Shown in pieces: positions 32,983 to 42,465 of a stretch of 64,000 bases of DNA. The notes beneath the pieces are model-generated. The model worked only from the letters and a program-made list of their open reading frames with translations, made no database searches and had not been told where the DNA came from. Made by a program: the position numbers and the translations under genes. Origin of the DNA: Paenibacillus nuruki (GTDB taxonomy: Bacteria; Bacillota; Bacilli; Paenibacillales; Paenibacillaceae); NCBI RefSeq assembly GCF_001721045.1, contig NZ_MDER01000025.1, forward strand, positions 1 to 64,000, given 5' to 3'. How positions within the stretch are numbered: position 1 is the first letter of the stretch; each line of letters starts with the position of its first letter.

Positions 32983-34323
32983 TTACACCTCCATAACCAG
33001 CAACTCGGGATTAGCGAGAAGTGATTTGATAAAGTTCATAAAGTTCTGTGCTGTTGCACCATCGATAATACGGTGGTCAAAGCTTAGGGATAGAGCCATT
33101 ACAGGTGCTGCTACGATTTCGCCATTTTTAACAACAGCTTTCTCGCTGATACGTCCAGTTCCCAAGATAGCAACTTCTGGGAAGTTGATGATTGGAGTAA
33201 AGAACATACCGCCAGCAGAACCAATGTTAGAGATTGAAATTGTGCTTCCACGCATTTCATTAGCAGACAATTTACCTTCGCGACCACGTACAGCCAAATC
33301 ATTGATTGTACTTGCGATCATGAAGATACTCTTACGATCTGCATCTTTAACAACAGGAACGATTAGACCATTATCTGTGTCTGTAGCAATACCTACATCA
33401 TAATGTTTTTTGTATACAATTTCGTTAGAAGCTTCGTCGATAGAAGCGTTCAATGCTGGGAATTCACGTGTAGCAGCAACTAGTGCTTTTACGATGAATG
33501 GCAAGTAAGTTACTTTGATGCCTTTTTTCTCAGCAAGTGGTTTCATACGCGTACGGAAAGCAACCAATTCTGTAACGTCTACTTCGTCCATAATCGTTAC
33601 GTGTGGAGCTGTGTATGCAGATTTAACCATAGCGTTAGAGATCGCTTTACGAATACCTTTGAATGGTACGCGCTCTTCGTCTCCACCTGTTGCGATAGCT
33701 GTAGGAGCTGCCGCAGGTGCAACTGGAGCAGATGTTTTCTCTTCTGCTGCTACTTCTGCAGTTTGGGAAGAAACTTGTCCGCCACCTTGTTTGAAAGATT
33801 CTACATCTTCACGTGTAATTTTACCGTTGTTGCCAGTGCCACTAACTTGCGCTAGATCAACACCTTGCTCACGAGCAAATTTACGAACGCTTGGAGTAGC
33901 TAAAACATCTTTGTTAGGTGCTGCTGGTGTAGAAGCATTTGTTTCTTTGCCTTCTTTTGCATCAGCAGGGCTATCAGAAGCAGGAGAAGAAGTTGTGTCT
34001 ACTCCGCCTTGAACGGATTCTTGTTCTTGACCGCTCTTTTGTTCTGGAGCTGTTTCTTCTTCGTCTTGATCTGGAATGTCACCTTCAGCTTCGATAATTG
34101 CTACCGTTTCGCCTACATGACAAACTTGACCATCTTTAGTCAATACTTCAAGTACTGTTCCGTCAACTGGACAAGGTACTTCAACTACTGCTTTATCATT
34201 TTGTACTTCCATAATGATGCTATCGTCTGTTACTTTATCACCTGGTTTGATATGCATTTTGATGATTTCGCCTTCATGCAAACCTTCACCAAGCTCTGGA
34301 AATTTATAAATAAATTTTGCCAC
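32983..34323 (-). CDS. pdhC: Pyruvate dehydrogenase E2, dihydrolipoamide acetyltransferase, PdhC
   Basis: E2 is the core of the complex and moves acetyl groups to CoA. The start is GTG 34323 (V-AKFIYKFPELGEG), eight bases after GGGAGG; the longer frame to 34356 has no suitable site. The 446-residue protein has one lipoyl domain (residues 1-76, with the lipoylated Lys in QNDKAVVEV), a flexible Ala/Ser/Glu-rich linker, the E1/E3-binding domain (about 130-165: PSVRKFAREQGVDLAQV) and the catalytic domain with DHRIIDG near the C-terminus. The leader between pdhB and pdhC is structured. Confidence 0.96.
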   Translation of the reverse strand: MAKFIYKFPELGEGLHEGEIIKMHIKPGDKVTDDSIIMEVQNDKAVVEVPCPVDGTVLEVLTKDGQVCHVGETVAIIEAEGDIPDQDEEETAPEQKSGQEQESVQGGVDTTSSPASDSPADAKEGKETNASTPAAPNKDVLATPSVRKFAREQGVDLAQVSGTGNNGKITREDVESFKQGGGQVSSQTAEVAAEEKTSAPVAPAAAPTAIATGGDEERVPFKGIRKAISNAMVKSAYTAPHVTIMDEVDVTELVAFRTRMKPLAEKKGIKVTYLPFIVKALVAATREFPALNASIDEASNEIVYKKHYDVGIATDTDNGLIVPVVKDADRKSIFMIASTINDLAVRGREGKLSANEMRGSTISISNIGSAGGMFFTPIINFPEVAILGTGRISEKAVVKNGEIVAAPVMALSLSFDHRIIDGATAQNFMNFIKSLLANPELLVMEV

Positions 34324-34345
34324 TTGCAAAACCTCCCTATTTAGA

Positions 34346-34382
34346 TTGCTGAACAATTGATTCCACTCCTATCATTCAGCAA
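34346..34382 (-). promoter_or_regulatory. Stem-loop in the pdhC leader
   Basis: TTGCTGAA (34346-34353) and TTCAGCAA (34375-34382) pair around a 21-base loop immediately upstream of the pdhC ribosome-binding site (about 34330-34335). Position suggests mRNA stability or translation control. Confidence 0.4.
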
Positions 34383-34421
34383 TATCTCTTTACATAATCT
34401 ATTTAGTGCATATTTGAAAGC

Positions 34422-34515
34422 CAAAAGGCGTCCGCAAAATTATATTCTTCGATTTAACGAGTATCCAAAGGACGATCATCAAACTGAATGAATATGCTCA
34501 TGTACCCGCCTTTTG
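34422..34515 (-). promoter_or_regulatory. Long-range stem and 15-codon mini-ORF between pdhB and pdhC
   Basis: CAAAAGGCG (34422-34430) and CGCCTTTTG (34507-34515) are exact complements 76 bases apart, just after the pdhB stop. Between them on the minus strand an ATG at 34501 opens a 15-codon frame (MSIFIQFDDRPLDTR) ending at 34454. Preceding GGCGGG could be a weak ribosome-binding site. The arrangement resembles a weak terminator or processing element that could set pdhAB versus pdhCD expression. Confidence 0.35.
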
Positions 34516-34530
34516 ACAATAAAAACTATT

Positions 34531-35508
34531 TTAGAATTGTACTACTTTTTTAACAGCATCGATCACGCGTTTAGGTGATGGCAACCAAGAATCTTCAATT
34601 TGTGCAAATGGATAAACAGTATCCGGTCCTGCTACACGCAGTACTGGAGCTTCCAAGTGCAAGATTGCTTTTTCATTGATTTGTGCAATAACTTCTGCTG
34701 CTACGCCAGCACTTTTTTGTGCTTCTTGAACAACAATTGCACGGTTTGTTTTTTGGATAGAAGCTACGATTGTATCAATATCAATCGGGCTTACTGTACG
34801 AAGGTCAATGATTTCTGCTTTGATTCCTTCTTCAGCCAATTGATCAGCCGCTTTAGTTGCTGTATGAACCATCATGCCGTAAGCGATGATTGTTACATCA
34901 GAACCTTCACGTACTACGTTTGCTTTACCCAATTCTACTGTATAAGCTTCTTCTGGTACTTCTGCACGGAATGCATGGTACAAGTTCAAATGTTCCATAA
35001 AGAAGACAGGATCATTATCACGGATAGAAGCAATCATAAGTCCTTTAGCATCATAAGGGTTAGACGGAATAACCACTTTGATACCAGGAGTTTGTGCAAG
35101 TAAACCTTCTAGTGAGTCAGTATGCAATTCTGCCGCTTTTACACCGCCACCGAAAGGTGTACGGAAAACGATTGGAGAATTGTATTTGCCACCAGAACGG
35201 AAACGCATACGAGCTGCTTGAACAACCATTTGGTCAAGTGCTTCAAAAATAAAACCTACGAATTGGATCTCAGCGATAGGACGGAATCCTTGGATACCCA
35301 AACCTACTGCCAAACCACCGATAGCTGACTCAGCAAGAGGTGTATCAAATACACGATCTTCACCAAATTCTGCTTGCAAACCTTCTGTTGCGCGGAATAC
35401 GCCGCCAACATGACCTACGTCTTCTCCGAAAAGGATCACATTAGGATCATTTTTCAATTCAACGCGAAGCGCATCACGGATCGCTTCTTTCATATTCATT
35501 TGTGCCAT
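34531..35508 (-). CDS. pdhB: Pyruvate dehydrogenase E1 beta subunit, PdhB
   Basis: The beta subunit pairs with PdhA to decarboxylate pyruvate on thiamine diphosphate. The start is ATG 35508 ([14 protein letters not shown]), which gives 325 residues, the same as Bacillus PdhB; AAGGAGG lies 11 bases upstream. An ATG at 35517 is also possible but too close to the site. Typical stretches are [30 protein letters not shown] and [10 protein letters not shown]. It follows pdhA after 83 bases and is the second gene of pdhABCD. Confidence 0.97.
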   Translation of the reverse strand: MAQMNMKEAIRDALRVELKNDPNVILFGEDVGHVGGVFRATEGLQAEFGEDRVFDTPLAESAIGGLAVGLGIQGFRPIAEIQFVGFIFEALDQMVVQAARMRFRSGGKYNSPIVFRTPFGGGVKAAELHTDSLEGLLAQTPGIKVVIPSNPYDAKGLMIASIRDNDPVFFMEHLNLYHAFRAEVPEEAYTVELGKANVVREGSDVTIIAYGMMVHTATKAADQLAEEGIKAEIIDLRTVSPIDIDTIVASIQKTNRAIVVQEAQKSAGVAAEVIAQINEKAILHLEAPVLRVAGPDTVYPFAQIEDSWLPSPKRVIDAVKKVVQF

Positions 35509-35591
35509 TTGCTTCATTTCCTCCTTAAACATTTCACTGTTCATGTTCACGCATCAAGGATCTAGATTAACGCTCTATTGTTAGAAACCTC

Positions 35592-36659
35592 TTATTCGAA
35601 ATCAGCTTTTTGCTCTTCCAAGTGTTGAGGTGTTTGTTCAAACATGCTATCAATCAAGCCAGAAACAGTCATTTTCTCTGTTTTCTCTGCTTTTTTGATT
35701 TCTTCATTTACTTTAGCTTTAGCTTCTTCTCTTACGCGCTCTGTATCTTCATCAGTCCAGAGACCTTTTTCAGCCAAGTATTTAGCAAGACGAGCGATTG
35801 GATCTTTTTCACTCCAGATACCTTCTTCGTCTTTAGTACGATATTTACTTGTATCATCTGACATGGAGTGAGGACGGAAACGATAAGTAACCGCTTCGAT
35901 CAATGTAGCACCTTCACCATTACGTCCGCGTTCAGCAGCATCTTGGACCGCTTTGATAACAGCAAGAACGTCCATACCGTCTACTTTTACGCCTTTGATA
36001 CCTGCTGCAACCGCTTTGTGAGCGATAGACAATGCAGCTGTTTGTTTTGCAAAAGGAGTTGTAATAGCATAACCATTGTTTTGTACAAAGAAAATAACAG
36101 GCAATTTGTATACACCAGCATAGTTAAGACCTTCATAGAAGTCACCTTCAGAAGAACCACCATCACCTGTGTAAGCAATAACAACTTGCTTTTGTTTTTT
36201 CAATTTGTAAGCCATAGCAATACCCATTGCATGTAAGATTTGTGCACCAATGATGATTTGCGGCATCAAAACGTTAACGCCATCAGGAATTTGTCCACCG
36301 TGTTGATGTCCACGAGAGTACAAGAATGCTTGATAAAGTGGTAATCCGTGCCATACCAACTGAGGAATATCACGGTATCCCGGGCATACGAAATCTTCTT
36401 TTTGCAAAGCGAATTCGCTACCAACCATTGTAGCTTCTTGACCAGATACTGGTGCATAGAAACCAAGACGACCTTGACGACCTAAGTTAACTGCACGATC
36501 ATCCCAACTACGTGTGAAGACCATACGATACATAATTTCTTTCAATTGATCATCGTTAAGATCAGGTAATAAATCTTTGTTGACGATTTTGCCTTCAGGA
36601 GAAAGAACGGAAAGAGCTTCCACGTCCTCCGTATAAACTTCATAAGGAACCTTGCTCAT
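35592..36659 (-). CDS. pdhA: Pyruvate dehydrogenase E1 alpha subunit, PdhA
   Basis: The alpha subunit binds thiamine diphosphate and carries out decarboxylation with PdhB. The start is ATG 36659 (MSKVPYEVYTED), with GAGGTGA five bases upstream; the ATG at 36692 has none. The 355-residue protein shows the ThDP motif GDGGSSEGDFYEGLNYAGVYKLPVIFFVQNN in order (GDGG at about 170), and the phosphorylation-loop-like YRFRPHSMSDD near 275. First gene of the operon, behind a near-consensus promoter. No regulator gene adjoins. Confidence 0.97.
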   Translation of the reverse strand: MSKVPYEVYTEDVEALSVLSPEGKIVNKDLLPDLNDDQLKEIMYRMVFTRSWDDRAVNLGRQGRLGFYAPVSGQEATMVGSEFALQKEDFVCPGYRDIPQLVWHGLPLYQAFLYSRGHQHGGQIPDGVNVLMPQIIIGAQILHAMGIAMAYKLKKQKQVVIAYTGDGGSSEGDFYEGLNYAGVYKLPVIFFVQNNGYAITTPFAKQTAALSIAHKAVAAGIKGVKVDGMDVLAVIKAVQDAAERGRNGEGATLIEAVTYRFRPHSMSDDTSKYRTKDEEGIWSEKDPIARLAKYLAEKGLWTDEDTERVREEAKAKVNEEIKKAEKTEKMTVSGLIDSMFEQTPQHLEEQKADFE

Positions 36660-36711
36660 TTTATTCACCTCAATAAAAAATTTGAATATCATGTCCCGCT
36701 GTTATAGAATT

Positions 36712-36741
36712 ATTATACACCTGTTCTACTCCATTCGTCAA
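36712..36741 (-). promoter_or_regulatory. Candidate sigma-A promoter of pdhABCD
   Basis: On the minus strand TTGACG (36741-36736) is followed after 18 bases by a perfect TATAAT (36717-36712). The predicted start point lies about 45 bases ahead of the pdhA start codon. Confidence 0.75.
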
Positions 36742-36912
36742 AACATACATTGAAATTTAGTAGATATGTGTATTATTGTATGTATAACAGCAGGTTAATA
36801 TTTGTATAACAGTTTTACGATCTTGGTATTCAAAGACTTCACGACCGCACGAAACAATCTTAACGCATTGTGATACGCAATGCAAAAAATATTCCCGAAA
36901 AAGGTGATCACT

Positions 36913-37647
36913 GTGACAGATTCCCGTTATCTTAAACGGACAATACTGAAAGAACAGATCGAAAGCAGCCATCTTGGTGAAAGTCGTACATTACGGATTT
37001 ACTTGCCGCCAGGCTATAATGAAGTATTAAGTTACCCTGTCGTGTATTGTCAGGATGGTGAAGAGTTTTTCAACTTTGGTCGCATTGCTACGTATGCCAA
37101 CCAATTAATCCTTGATGAAAATATCGAACCTTTTATTATTGTAGGTGTAGAAGTAAATACGAAGATTCGAACACAAGAATATGCTCCATTTGGTGATCGC
37201 TTCGAAAAGTACACCACTTGTTTTGCTGAAGAAATCATTCCTTATATTGAACAAAAATATCCTGTACGACGTACGCCAGATCAGCGTATTTTGGCAGGTG
37301 ACTCCCTTGGCGGCAGCGTTTCGATCCATCTGTCCCTGTTATATCCTGAACTGTTCCAGCAGGTGATTAGTCTATCCGGTGCTTACTATAAGCAAAGTCA
37401 AGATATTATCGCACAAGCTCAAAATCTTACAGATTTGAATGTATATATGATTGTAGGTCTGCAAGAAACTGATTTTGAGAGCGATACAGGTATTTACGAT
37501 TTTGTACAATTAAACCGTGAGACTCGTGACCTTTTACAAGAACGTGGAGCCACTGTACAATATAGCGAAAAAGATGGTAAACATTTGTGGGGCTTCTGGC
37601 AAAAAGAACTTCCTGCTGCATTAAAATACTTTTTACCAGAAATCTAA
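36913..37647 (+). CDS. Alpha/beta-hydrolase esterase (Fes/EsteraseD-like, COG2382)
   Basis: The start is GTG 36913 (V-TDSRYLKRTIL), seven bases after AAAAAGGTGA; an ATG at 36880 lacks a site. The 244-residue protein has the esterase beginning RTLRIYLPPGYNEVLSYPVVYCQDGEEFF, the nucleophile elbow GDSLGG (about residue 138) and a C-terminal His in DGKHLWGFW. An Asp acid lies in GLQETDFESD. There is no signal peptide, so it acts inside the cell. Relatives cleave siderophore or carboxyl esters; no siderophore genes are nearby. It is divergent from pdhA and probably monocistronic. Confidence 0.85.
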   Translation: MTDSRYLKRTILKEQIESSHLGESRTLRIYLPPGYNEVLSYPVVYCQDGEEFFNFGRIATYANQLILDENIEPFIIVGVEVNTKIRTQEYAPFGDRFEKYTTCFAEEIIPYIEQKYPVRRTPDQRILAGDSLGGSVSIHLSLLYPELFQQVISLSGAYYKQSQDIIAQAQNLTDLNVYMIVGLQETDFESDTGIYDFVQLNRETRDLLQERGATVQYSEKDGKHLWGFWQKELPAALKYFLPEI

Positions 37648-37841
37648 AATTTGTAGCTCTTTATTACTTACAGTAGAAATCGAACTTTCAAACGGGTTAT
37701 ATTGATGTTTACGCTTTCACATCCAAAAAAATCTATAATTCGTTTGATTGCTCGTCTTTTCTATTGTATCTGTGTGATAGAAAGTTATGCAACTACAATT
37801 TCAATATATCTTCTTTTATTTGATGAAACGAGGGCTGATTC

Positions 37842-38489
37842 ATGTCGATGAAGCGTGCTATTATTTTCTCGGGTGGTCAATTACATCCTGATTTTGTACA
37901 ACAGATTCAAGAAGACGATTTGATTATCGGTGCAGATCGTGGAGCATTATTTTTAATTGAACACGGTATTCACCCTCATGTCGCTGTAGGGGATTTCGAC
38001 TCATTGACCAATCGTGAACATGATCTAGAGAATATCAAAGCTAATAGTGATCAGTTGATTGTCTATGACTCGGTGGAAAAAGATTGGTCTGATACTGAAG
38101 CTGCTTTTGAAATTGCGATGGAACGTCATATTCGGGAAATTTTAATTTTGGGAGCGCTTGGTACACGATTCGATCATACGTTAGCCAATGTACAACTGCT
38201 AGTCCGTGCTGTTCAGCATCAAGTGAATTGTAGCATTATGGATATGAATAATTATATTTCACTTACCAGTACTCAAGCGGTTATCGAAAATCGTGGTTTT
38301 CCTTATATTTCATTGTTGCCTATTACTTCTGAGGTGACCGGTATTAATCTCACCGGATTTCAATATCCGTTAGAACATGCTACTTTACGTATGGGTCAAT
38401 CCCGTGGTATTAGTAATCATTTGATTAATGAAGAAGGTACAGTGAGTATTGAAGGTGGTCTACTACTTATTATTCAAAGTAGAGATTAA
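37842..38489 (+). CDS. thiN: Thiamine pyrophosphokinase
   Basis: ThiN transfers pyrophosphate from ATP to thiamine, giving the active cofactor used by PdhA. The 215-residue length is normal. It has GADRGALFLIEHGI, VGDFDSLT (metal-binding Asp residues), KDWSDTEAAFE and GALGTRFDHTLANVQLL for the nucleotide and substrate sites, and a C-terminal beta domain (SRGISNHLINEEGTVSI). ATG at 37842 follows GAGGG. It is separate from the tenI-thiF operon 0.8 kb away and ends at a strong terminator. Confidence 0.95.
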   Translation: MSMKRAIIFSGGQLHPDFVQQIQEDDLIIGADRGALFLIEHGIHPHVAVGDFDSLTNREHDLENIKANSDQLIVYDSVEKDWSDTEAAFEIAMERHIREILILGALGTRFDHTLANVQLLVRAVQHQVNCSIMDMNNYISLTSTQAVIENRGFPYISLLPITSEVTGINLTGFQYPLEHATLRMGQSRGISNHLINEEGTVSIEGGLLLIIQSRD

Positions 38490-38547
38490 TCGCTCTATTT
38501 TAATCATATAGGTTGTAATCGTGCTTATGATCAGTTCATAGTATTAC

Positions 38548-38600
38548 ATACAAAATCCATGTATGAAGAGGATATTCTCTTTGTACATGGATTTTTGTAT
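38548..38600 (+). terminator. Strong terminator after thiN
   Basis: The arms ATACAAAATCCATGTA (38548-38563) and TACATGGATTTTTGTAT (38584-38600) pair almost throughout, with an inner GAAGAG/CTCTTT extension. It lies between thiN and the convergent GrpB-like gene and may work in both directions. Confidence 0.85.
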
Positions 38601-38691
38601 ACCTCTGTAAAGTTATTGATCGCTATAGAATCTGTCTAGTCATGATAAGCTTTCTTGTACGCATAATAAGATTAAGTTAATGAGACCGTTC

Positions 38692-39240
38692 TTAATGATG
38701 ACTTAGTACTTTTTGTACAAAATCTGTTTTAGCTTGCGTATAGGCTTCTCGATCATCTTTGTTATCTATAGCCAGCTTTTGCTTTAATTGAGCATATTGC
38801 TCTGCCCATTCTGGATGTGCGATTAAGCGATCACGAAACAGCAGTTGATTTTTCCATTGCTCTCCTTGTTGCAATACGATATGCAAATGAGCAACACGCT
38901 TATCATTGATTACTTTCACAAAAAATCTACGATGTTCTTTACCATCCAATTCAGGCGGTACATAATTCCAGTTTTCTTTTTCCAATACAGAAATGATCGC
39001 TGGTAATGAATCAAAAGAATCTGTGATTGCCATCATATCAATAATAGGTTTGGCTGGTAGATGTGGTATCGCTGTACTACCAAAATGTTGAATATCATTT
39101 ATCGCAAACGGAGTTAATAATATCGTTAATTCGTTTTTGTACATATGCCCCTGTTCTACCCATTGTGGATCAGGTTGAGCAATTTCAATAGCTTCTGTTG
39201 CCCAGACAGGCCAAGTTGATTCATTGTGAATATCAGTCAA
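38692..39240 (-). CDS. GrpB/UPF0157-family nucleotidyltransferase-like protein
   Basis: The start is TTG 39240 (L-TDIHNES), six bases after AAAGGAGAGG; longer frames would run into thiF. The 182-residue protein matches the GrpB/UPF0157 family: QHFGSTAIPHLPAKPIIDMM (nucleotidyltransferase Gly-Ser and Asp motif), GKEHRRFFVK, LHIVLQQGEQW and LLFRDRLIAHPEWAEQYAQLK. The biological substrate of the family is not established. It lies 16 bases after the thiF stop and may be the end of the thiazole operon. Confidence 0.9.
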   Translation of the reverse strand: MTDIHNESTWPVWATEAIEIAQPDPQWVEQGHMYKNELTILLTPFAINDIQHFGSTAIPHLPAKPIIDMMAITDSFDSLPAIISVLEKENWNYVPPELDGKEHRRFFVKVINDKRVAHLHIVLQQGEQWKNQLLFRDRLIAHPEWAEQYAQLKQKLAIDNKDDREAYTQAKTDFVQKVLSHH

Positions 39241-39256
39241 TATGATCCTCTCCTTT

Positions 39257-40321
39257 TTAACCAAAATATCTGTGATATAAAGTACGCGCTTCTGCAATAT
39301 CTTTAGTACCGTGCACCATTACACGTCCATCACGGAAAATAACAAGACGTTGTCCACTTTGCATCGTCATAGATACTAAAAAAGGAGTAACACTGACTTG
39401 ATGTTCTTCCAATTTAGCTAAGCGCTGAGCGGTTTCTTGCAAGTCTACGGTTACTTTTTGTGCGGGACGAATCTGTACCGTGTCTCTACCGCATAATACT
39501 TCGGTTTTACTTTGACCGGCTTTTGTCAAATAAGGATACGTGGGTTCACTGCCACACGAAGGACAATGAGGTTTGCGTGCGCTACTCATTTTGATCGAGA
39601 CTTGTTCATTGTTCCATAGGTCAAACGATAACAATGTACCTCGCAGTTGATCTACATTACCACTAAGTAACTTAATTGCTTCTGTACATTGATGAGCCAC
39701 CACCATCTGCACAGCTGGAGGAATAATACCTGAAGTATCACATGTATCTCCTCCAAGTGGTGCAGATTCCATTAAGCATTGCAGACAAGGAGTAACTCCC
39801 GGAATAATCGTAAATGTAATACCATAGCTACCTACACAACCACCATATATCCACGGAATATTATATTTTTGTGATATATCATTAATCATAAGTCTTGTCT
39901 CAAAGTTATCGGTTGCATCCATAATAAGATCTACACCTTTAGCTAGATCTTTCATTTCATCAGCAGTAACATCTGCAATATGTGCTTGTATATCTACTTC
40001 AGAATTGATCTGTTGTAGACGACGTTGAGCAGCGATCGCTTTGGGCATACGCTCTTGAGCATCTTGCTCTGTAAAAAGTTGTTGTCGTTGCAAGTTGCTC
40101 CATTCCACATAATCACGGTCTGCAATAATGACTTTACCTACGCCTGCTCGCACTAACGTTTCTGCTGAACTCGACCCTAAAGCTCCAGCGCCTACAATAA
40201 GTACAGTAGCTTCTGCTAAATGTTGCTGACCTTTTTGCCCTAATGGAGCAAATCGTTCTTGTCTGGAGTACCGATTTTGTTGTTCAGGTTGTTGCTCTAT
40301 GTTGGTAGTATTCACGTTCAA
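39257..40321 (-). CDS. thiF: ThiF/MoeB-family adenylyltransferase for ThiS
   Basis: ThiF adenylates the C-terminus of ThiS so sulphur can be added for thiazole formation. The 354-residue protein has the ATP loop [12 protein letters not shown] (about residues 43-54), the [13 protein letters not shown] motif, the ATDNFETR motif, a catalytic Cys region (GDTCDTSG) and the zinc cysteines (CLQC and CPSC). The start is TTG 40321, whose TTGA overlaps the thiG stop. The C-terminal 90 residues ([12 protein letters not shown]) are typical of Bacillus ThiF. It could also serve molybdopterin synthesis, as ThiF and MoeB are hard to tell apart. Confidence 0.93.
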   Translation of the reverse strand: MNVNTTNIEQQPEQQNRYSRQERFAPLGQKGQQHLAEATVLIVGAGALGSSSAETLVRAGVGKVIIADRDYVEWSNLQRQQLFTEQDAQERMPKAIAAQRRLQQINSEVDIQAHIADVTADEMKDLAKGVDLIMDATDNFETRLMINDISQKYNIPWIYGGCVGSYGITFTIIPGVTPCLQCLMESAPLGGDTCDTSGIIPPAVQMVVAHQCTEAIKLLSGNVDQLRGTLLSFDLWNNEQVSIKMSSARKPHCPSCGSEPTYPYLTKAGQSKTEVLCGRDTVQIRPAQKVTVDLQETAQRLAKLEEHQVSVTPFLVSMTMQSGQRLVIFRDGRVMVHGTKDIAEARTLYHRYFG

Positions 40322-41094
40322 GTGGTAATCATCCCTTCTGCTGGGCTACTTGCCACAGCATACTCACGTACAGGAATCATGCCTGCTTCCCTTCCTAATC
40401 GACCTGCTTCTACCCCCAGCTTCATTGCTGTTGCCATTTGGACAGGATTGGTTGCACCTGAGACTGCACTATTTAGCAGTACTGCATCCGCACCTAATTC
40501 CATTGCATAAGCAGCATCTTTAGGAGAACGTATACCTGCATCTACAATCACAGGTACAGTCGCTTGATCGATAATCCATTGTAAAGCAGATGGATTGAGT
40601 ATTCCTTTACCCGAACCGATCGGTGAAGCACCCGGCATAATCGCATGTACACCAAGTTGCTGTAGACGTTTGGCTAACATGTAATCATCAGAGATATACG
40701 GCAGAACAATAAATCCTTCTGCTAGCAAGACTTCGCAAGCTTTGACCGTCTCCAAAGGGTCAGGTAAAAGCAACGTATCATCTCCGATAACTTCTACTTT
40801 TATCATATCACATAATCCAGAAGCTTTTGCTAAGCGAGCGATACGGATCGCTTCTTCTGCTGTTTTGGCTCCTGCGGTATTTGGGAGTAATTTATATTTT
40901 TTGAGATCTAACATTTCCAGAAAGTTCGGTTCATTCACTTGATCTAAATTCAATCGTCTGACGGCAAAAGTTAGCACTTCTGTACCTGAAGCTTCAACAG
41001 CTTGATTCTGAATCTGTAAATCTGTAAATTTCCCTGTTCCTAATAATAGCCGTGATGTAAATGTATGTGTACCTATCGTTAACAAATCAGCCAC
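40318..41094 (-). CDS. thiG: Thiazole synthase, ThiG
   Basis: ThiG builds the thiazole phosphate ring from deoxyxylulose phosphate, dehydroglycine and ThiS thiocarboxylate. The 258-residue TIM barrel has [10 protein letters not shown], the Schiff-base Lys in [25 protein letters not shown] for phosphate binding and [30 protein letters not shown] at 41094 overlaps the 3' end of thiS by 8 bases and its own end overlaps thiF, so expression is tightly coupled. Confidence 0.97.
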   Translation of the reverse strand: MADLLTIGTHTFTSRLLLGTGKFTDLQIQNQAVEASGTEVLTFAVRRLNLDQVNEPNFLEMLDLKKYKLLPNTAGAKTAEEAIRIARLAKASGLCDMIKVEVIGDDTLLLPDPLETVKACEVLLAEGFIVLPYISDDYMLAKRLQQLGVHAIMPGASPIGSGKGILNPSALQWIIDQATVPVIVDAGIRSPKDAAYAMELGADAVLLNSAVSGATNPVQMATAMKLGVEAGRLGREAGMIPVREYAVASSPAEGMITT

Positions 41095-41290
41095 CTCCTA
41101 CAAAATGTACAATCTCTAATATATCTTTGTCTGCCAGTGCAATATGCGGGTGTTCTTCTTTTTGCAAAATTTGTTGATTATGCTCTACAATGACTGTTTT
41201 TTGACCGAGAGATAATGATTCTAGTAGTTTGGATACGGTATTGTATTCAGGTTCTACATATTTCCGATTGCCATTAATTATTAATTCCAT
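41087..41290 (-). CDS. thiS: Sulphur carrier protein, ThiS
   Basis: ThiS carries sulphur as a C-terminal thiocarboxylate to ThiG. The 67-residue ubiquitin-like protein ends in the required Gly-Gly (IVHFVGGG). The start ATG 41290 lies within the last codons of thiO, behind GAAGGAG. The end overlaps thiG by 8 bases. Confidence 0.96.
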   Translation of the reverse strand: MELIINGNRKYVEPEYNTVSKLLESLSLGQKTVIVEHNQQILQKEEHPHIALADKDILEIVHFVGGG

Positions 41291-42465
41291 GTAGACACTC
41301 CTTCGATTGTGGATAAAGATTTAGTTGATAGAGATTTCGACTTTCGTAAAGCTCGTTCTGGTGAAAAACAATCGGGAATATGAACTGTATGATTGTTTAT
41401 GAGTGCCTCTGCTATCCATTTTGCTGTGCCAGCAGCCAACAACATTCCATTGCGATAATGACCTGACGCGGTCCATAATCCAGCGAGCGGTTGAATTTGC
41501 CCCAAGTAAGGTAATTCATCCGGTGTTCCAGGTCGTATGCCTGACCAACAACGTTCAAACGTAGCTGATCCCACCGCAGGTAGAAATTGCTCCGCTCCAG
41601 ACAACAACTGAGCAATTGCAGAAATATCTACTGTTGTATCTGTACGTTCTGGTTTACTCGTAGCTCCGATCCAGATTCGATAATCGCTTTTGGGAATCAT
41701 ATAAATGCCTTCTCCATAGATCGTATGTCCAAGATACTGAGAAGGCGTACTAACTTCGATTAATTCTCCTTTGACCGGCACAAAAGGCAAATGATACTGC
41801 TCTGTTGCTAACAATTGTTGTGTACATAAGCCTGTTGTTAAAACTACTTGCTCAGCATGGATCTCTCCCTGATTAGTGATTACACCTGTAATATGATCTT
41901 TCTTTTGCGAATGTAGCAAGCGATATACTTCAGTCTCTGGATAAAAATCGACATGATATTGAATCGCTGCTTGAACAAGGGCTTGATTGAGCAAAGCTGG
42001 AATTAATTGCGGTTCATCTGGATTGTAGATCATGCCAGAAGGAGCATGAATATATGGCTCCACTTGTGCTAAATGTGAAGGACTCCACCACTCTTTGAGA
42101 TCTACTTTCGAATCAGTATGTGTAGGAACAGCAGTCATGGGTAGCAAAAATCCTTCTGTTCGCAGTCCAATATCAATCCCTGTCTGCTCCAATAGATCAG
42201 TAGCCAGCTTGCTATAGAGCGATTGACTGTATAATGCCAATTGATACAACTCTTGATGAGCGAAATGTTCTGAATGAGCCGCTAACATTCCACCTGCTGC
42301 CCCTGACGCACCAGAAGCGGGTTGATTTTTTTCCAGCAAAGCGACTTTGACTCCTTGTTGTACCAGTTCATAAGCAAGCGCAGCACCGATAACGCCAGCG
42401 CCTACAACGATCACGTCATAATGATTAGTCTTACCATTCGATAGATGAACCATCCGCCGATTCAC
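41281..42465 (-). CDS. thiO: Glycine oxidase, ThiO
   Basis: ThiO oxidises glycine to dehydroglycine (iminoglycine) for the thiazole ring, using FAD and oxygen. The 394-residue D-amino-acid-oxidase-family protein has the FAD loop VVGAGVIGAALAYEL (about 21-35), the ASGAAGG motif (about 52-58), VPVKGELIEV and a C-terminal GHYRNGMLLA. The start is GTG 42465, whose GTGA overlaps the tenI stop. An internal ATG at 42453 is also possible. It overlaps thiS by 10 bases. Use of ThiO rather than ThiH implies aerobic thiazole synthesis. Confidence 0.95.
   Translation of the reverse strand: MNRRMVHLSNGKTNHYDVIVVGAGVIGAALAYELVQQGVKVALLEKNQPASGASGAAGGMLAAHSEHFAHQELYQLALYSQSLYSKLATDLLEQTGIDIGLRTEGFLLPMTAVPTHTDSKVDLKEWWSPSHLAQVEPYIHAPSGMIYNPDEPQLIPALLNQALVQAAIQYHVDFYPETEVYRLLHSQKKDHITGVITNQGEIHAEQVVLTTGLCTQQLLATEQYHLPFVPVKGELIEVSTPSQYLGHTIYGEGIYMIPKSDYRIWIGATSKPERTDTTVDISAIAQLLSGAEQFLPAVGSATFERCWSGIRPGTPDELPYLGQIQPLAGLWTASGHYRNGMLLAAGTAKWIAEALINNHTVHIPDCFSPERALRKSKSLSTKSLSTIEGVSTWN

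Noticed and set aside
33515-34012. 165-codon plus-strand frame
   Set aside because: It is the mirror of the Ala-rich linker of pdhC.
34600-35103. 167-codon plus-strand frame
   Set aside because: It is antisense to pdhB with biased Cys/Phe/Tyr content.
39241-39297. Longer start for the GrpB-like gene
   Set aside because: It would overlap thiF and ignore the strong ribosome-binding site in front of TTG 39240.
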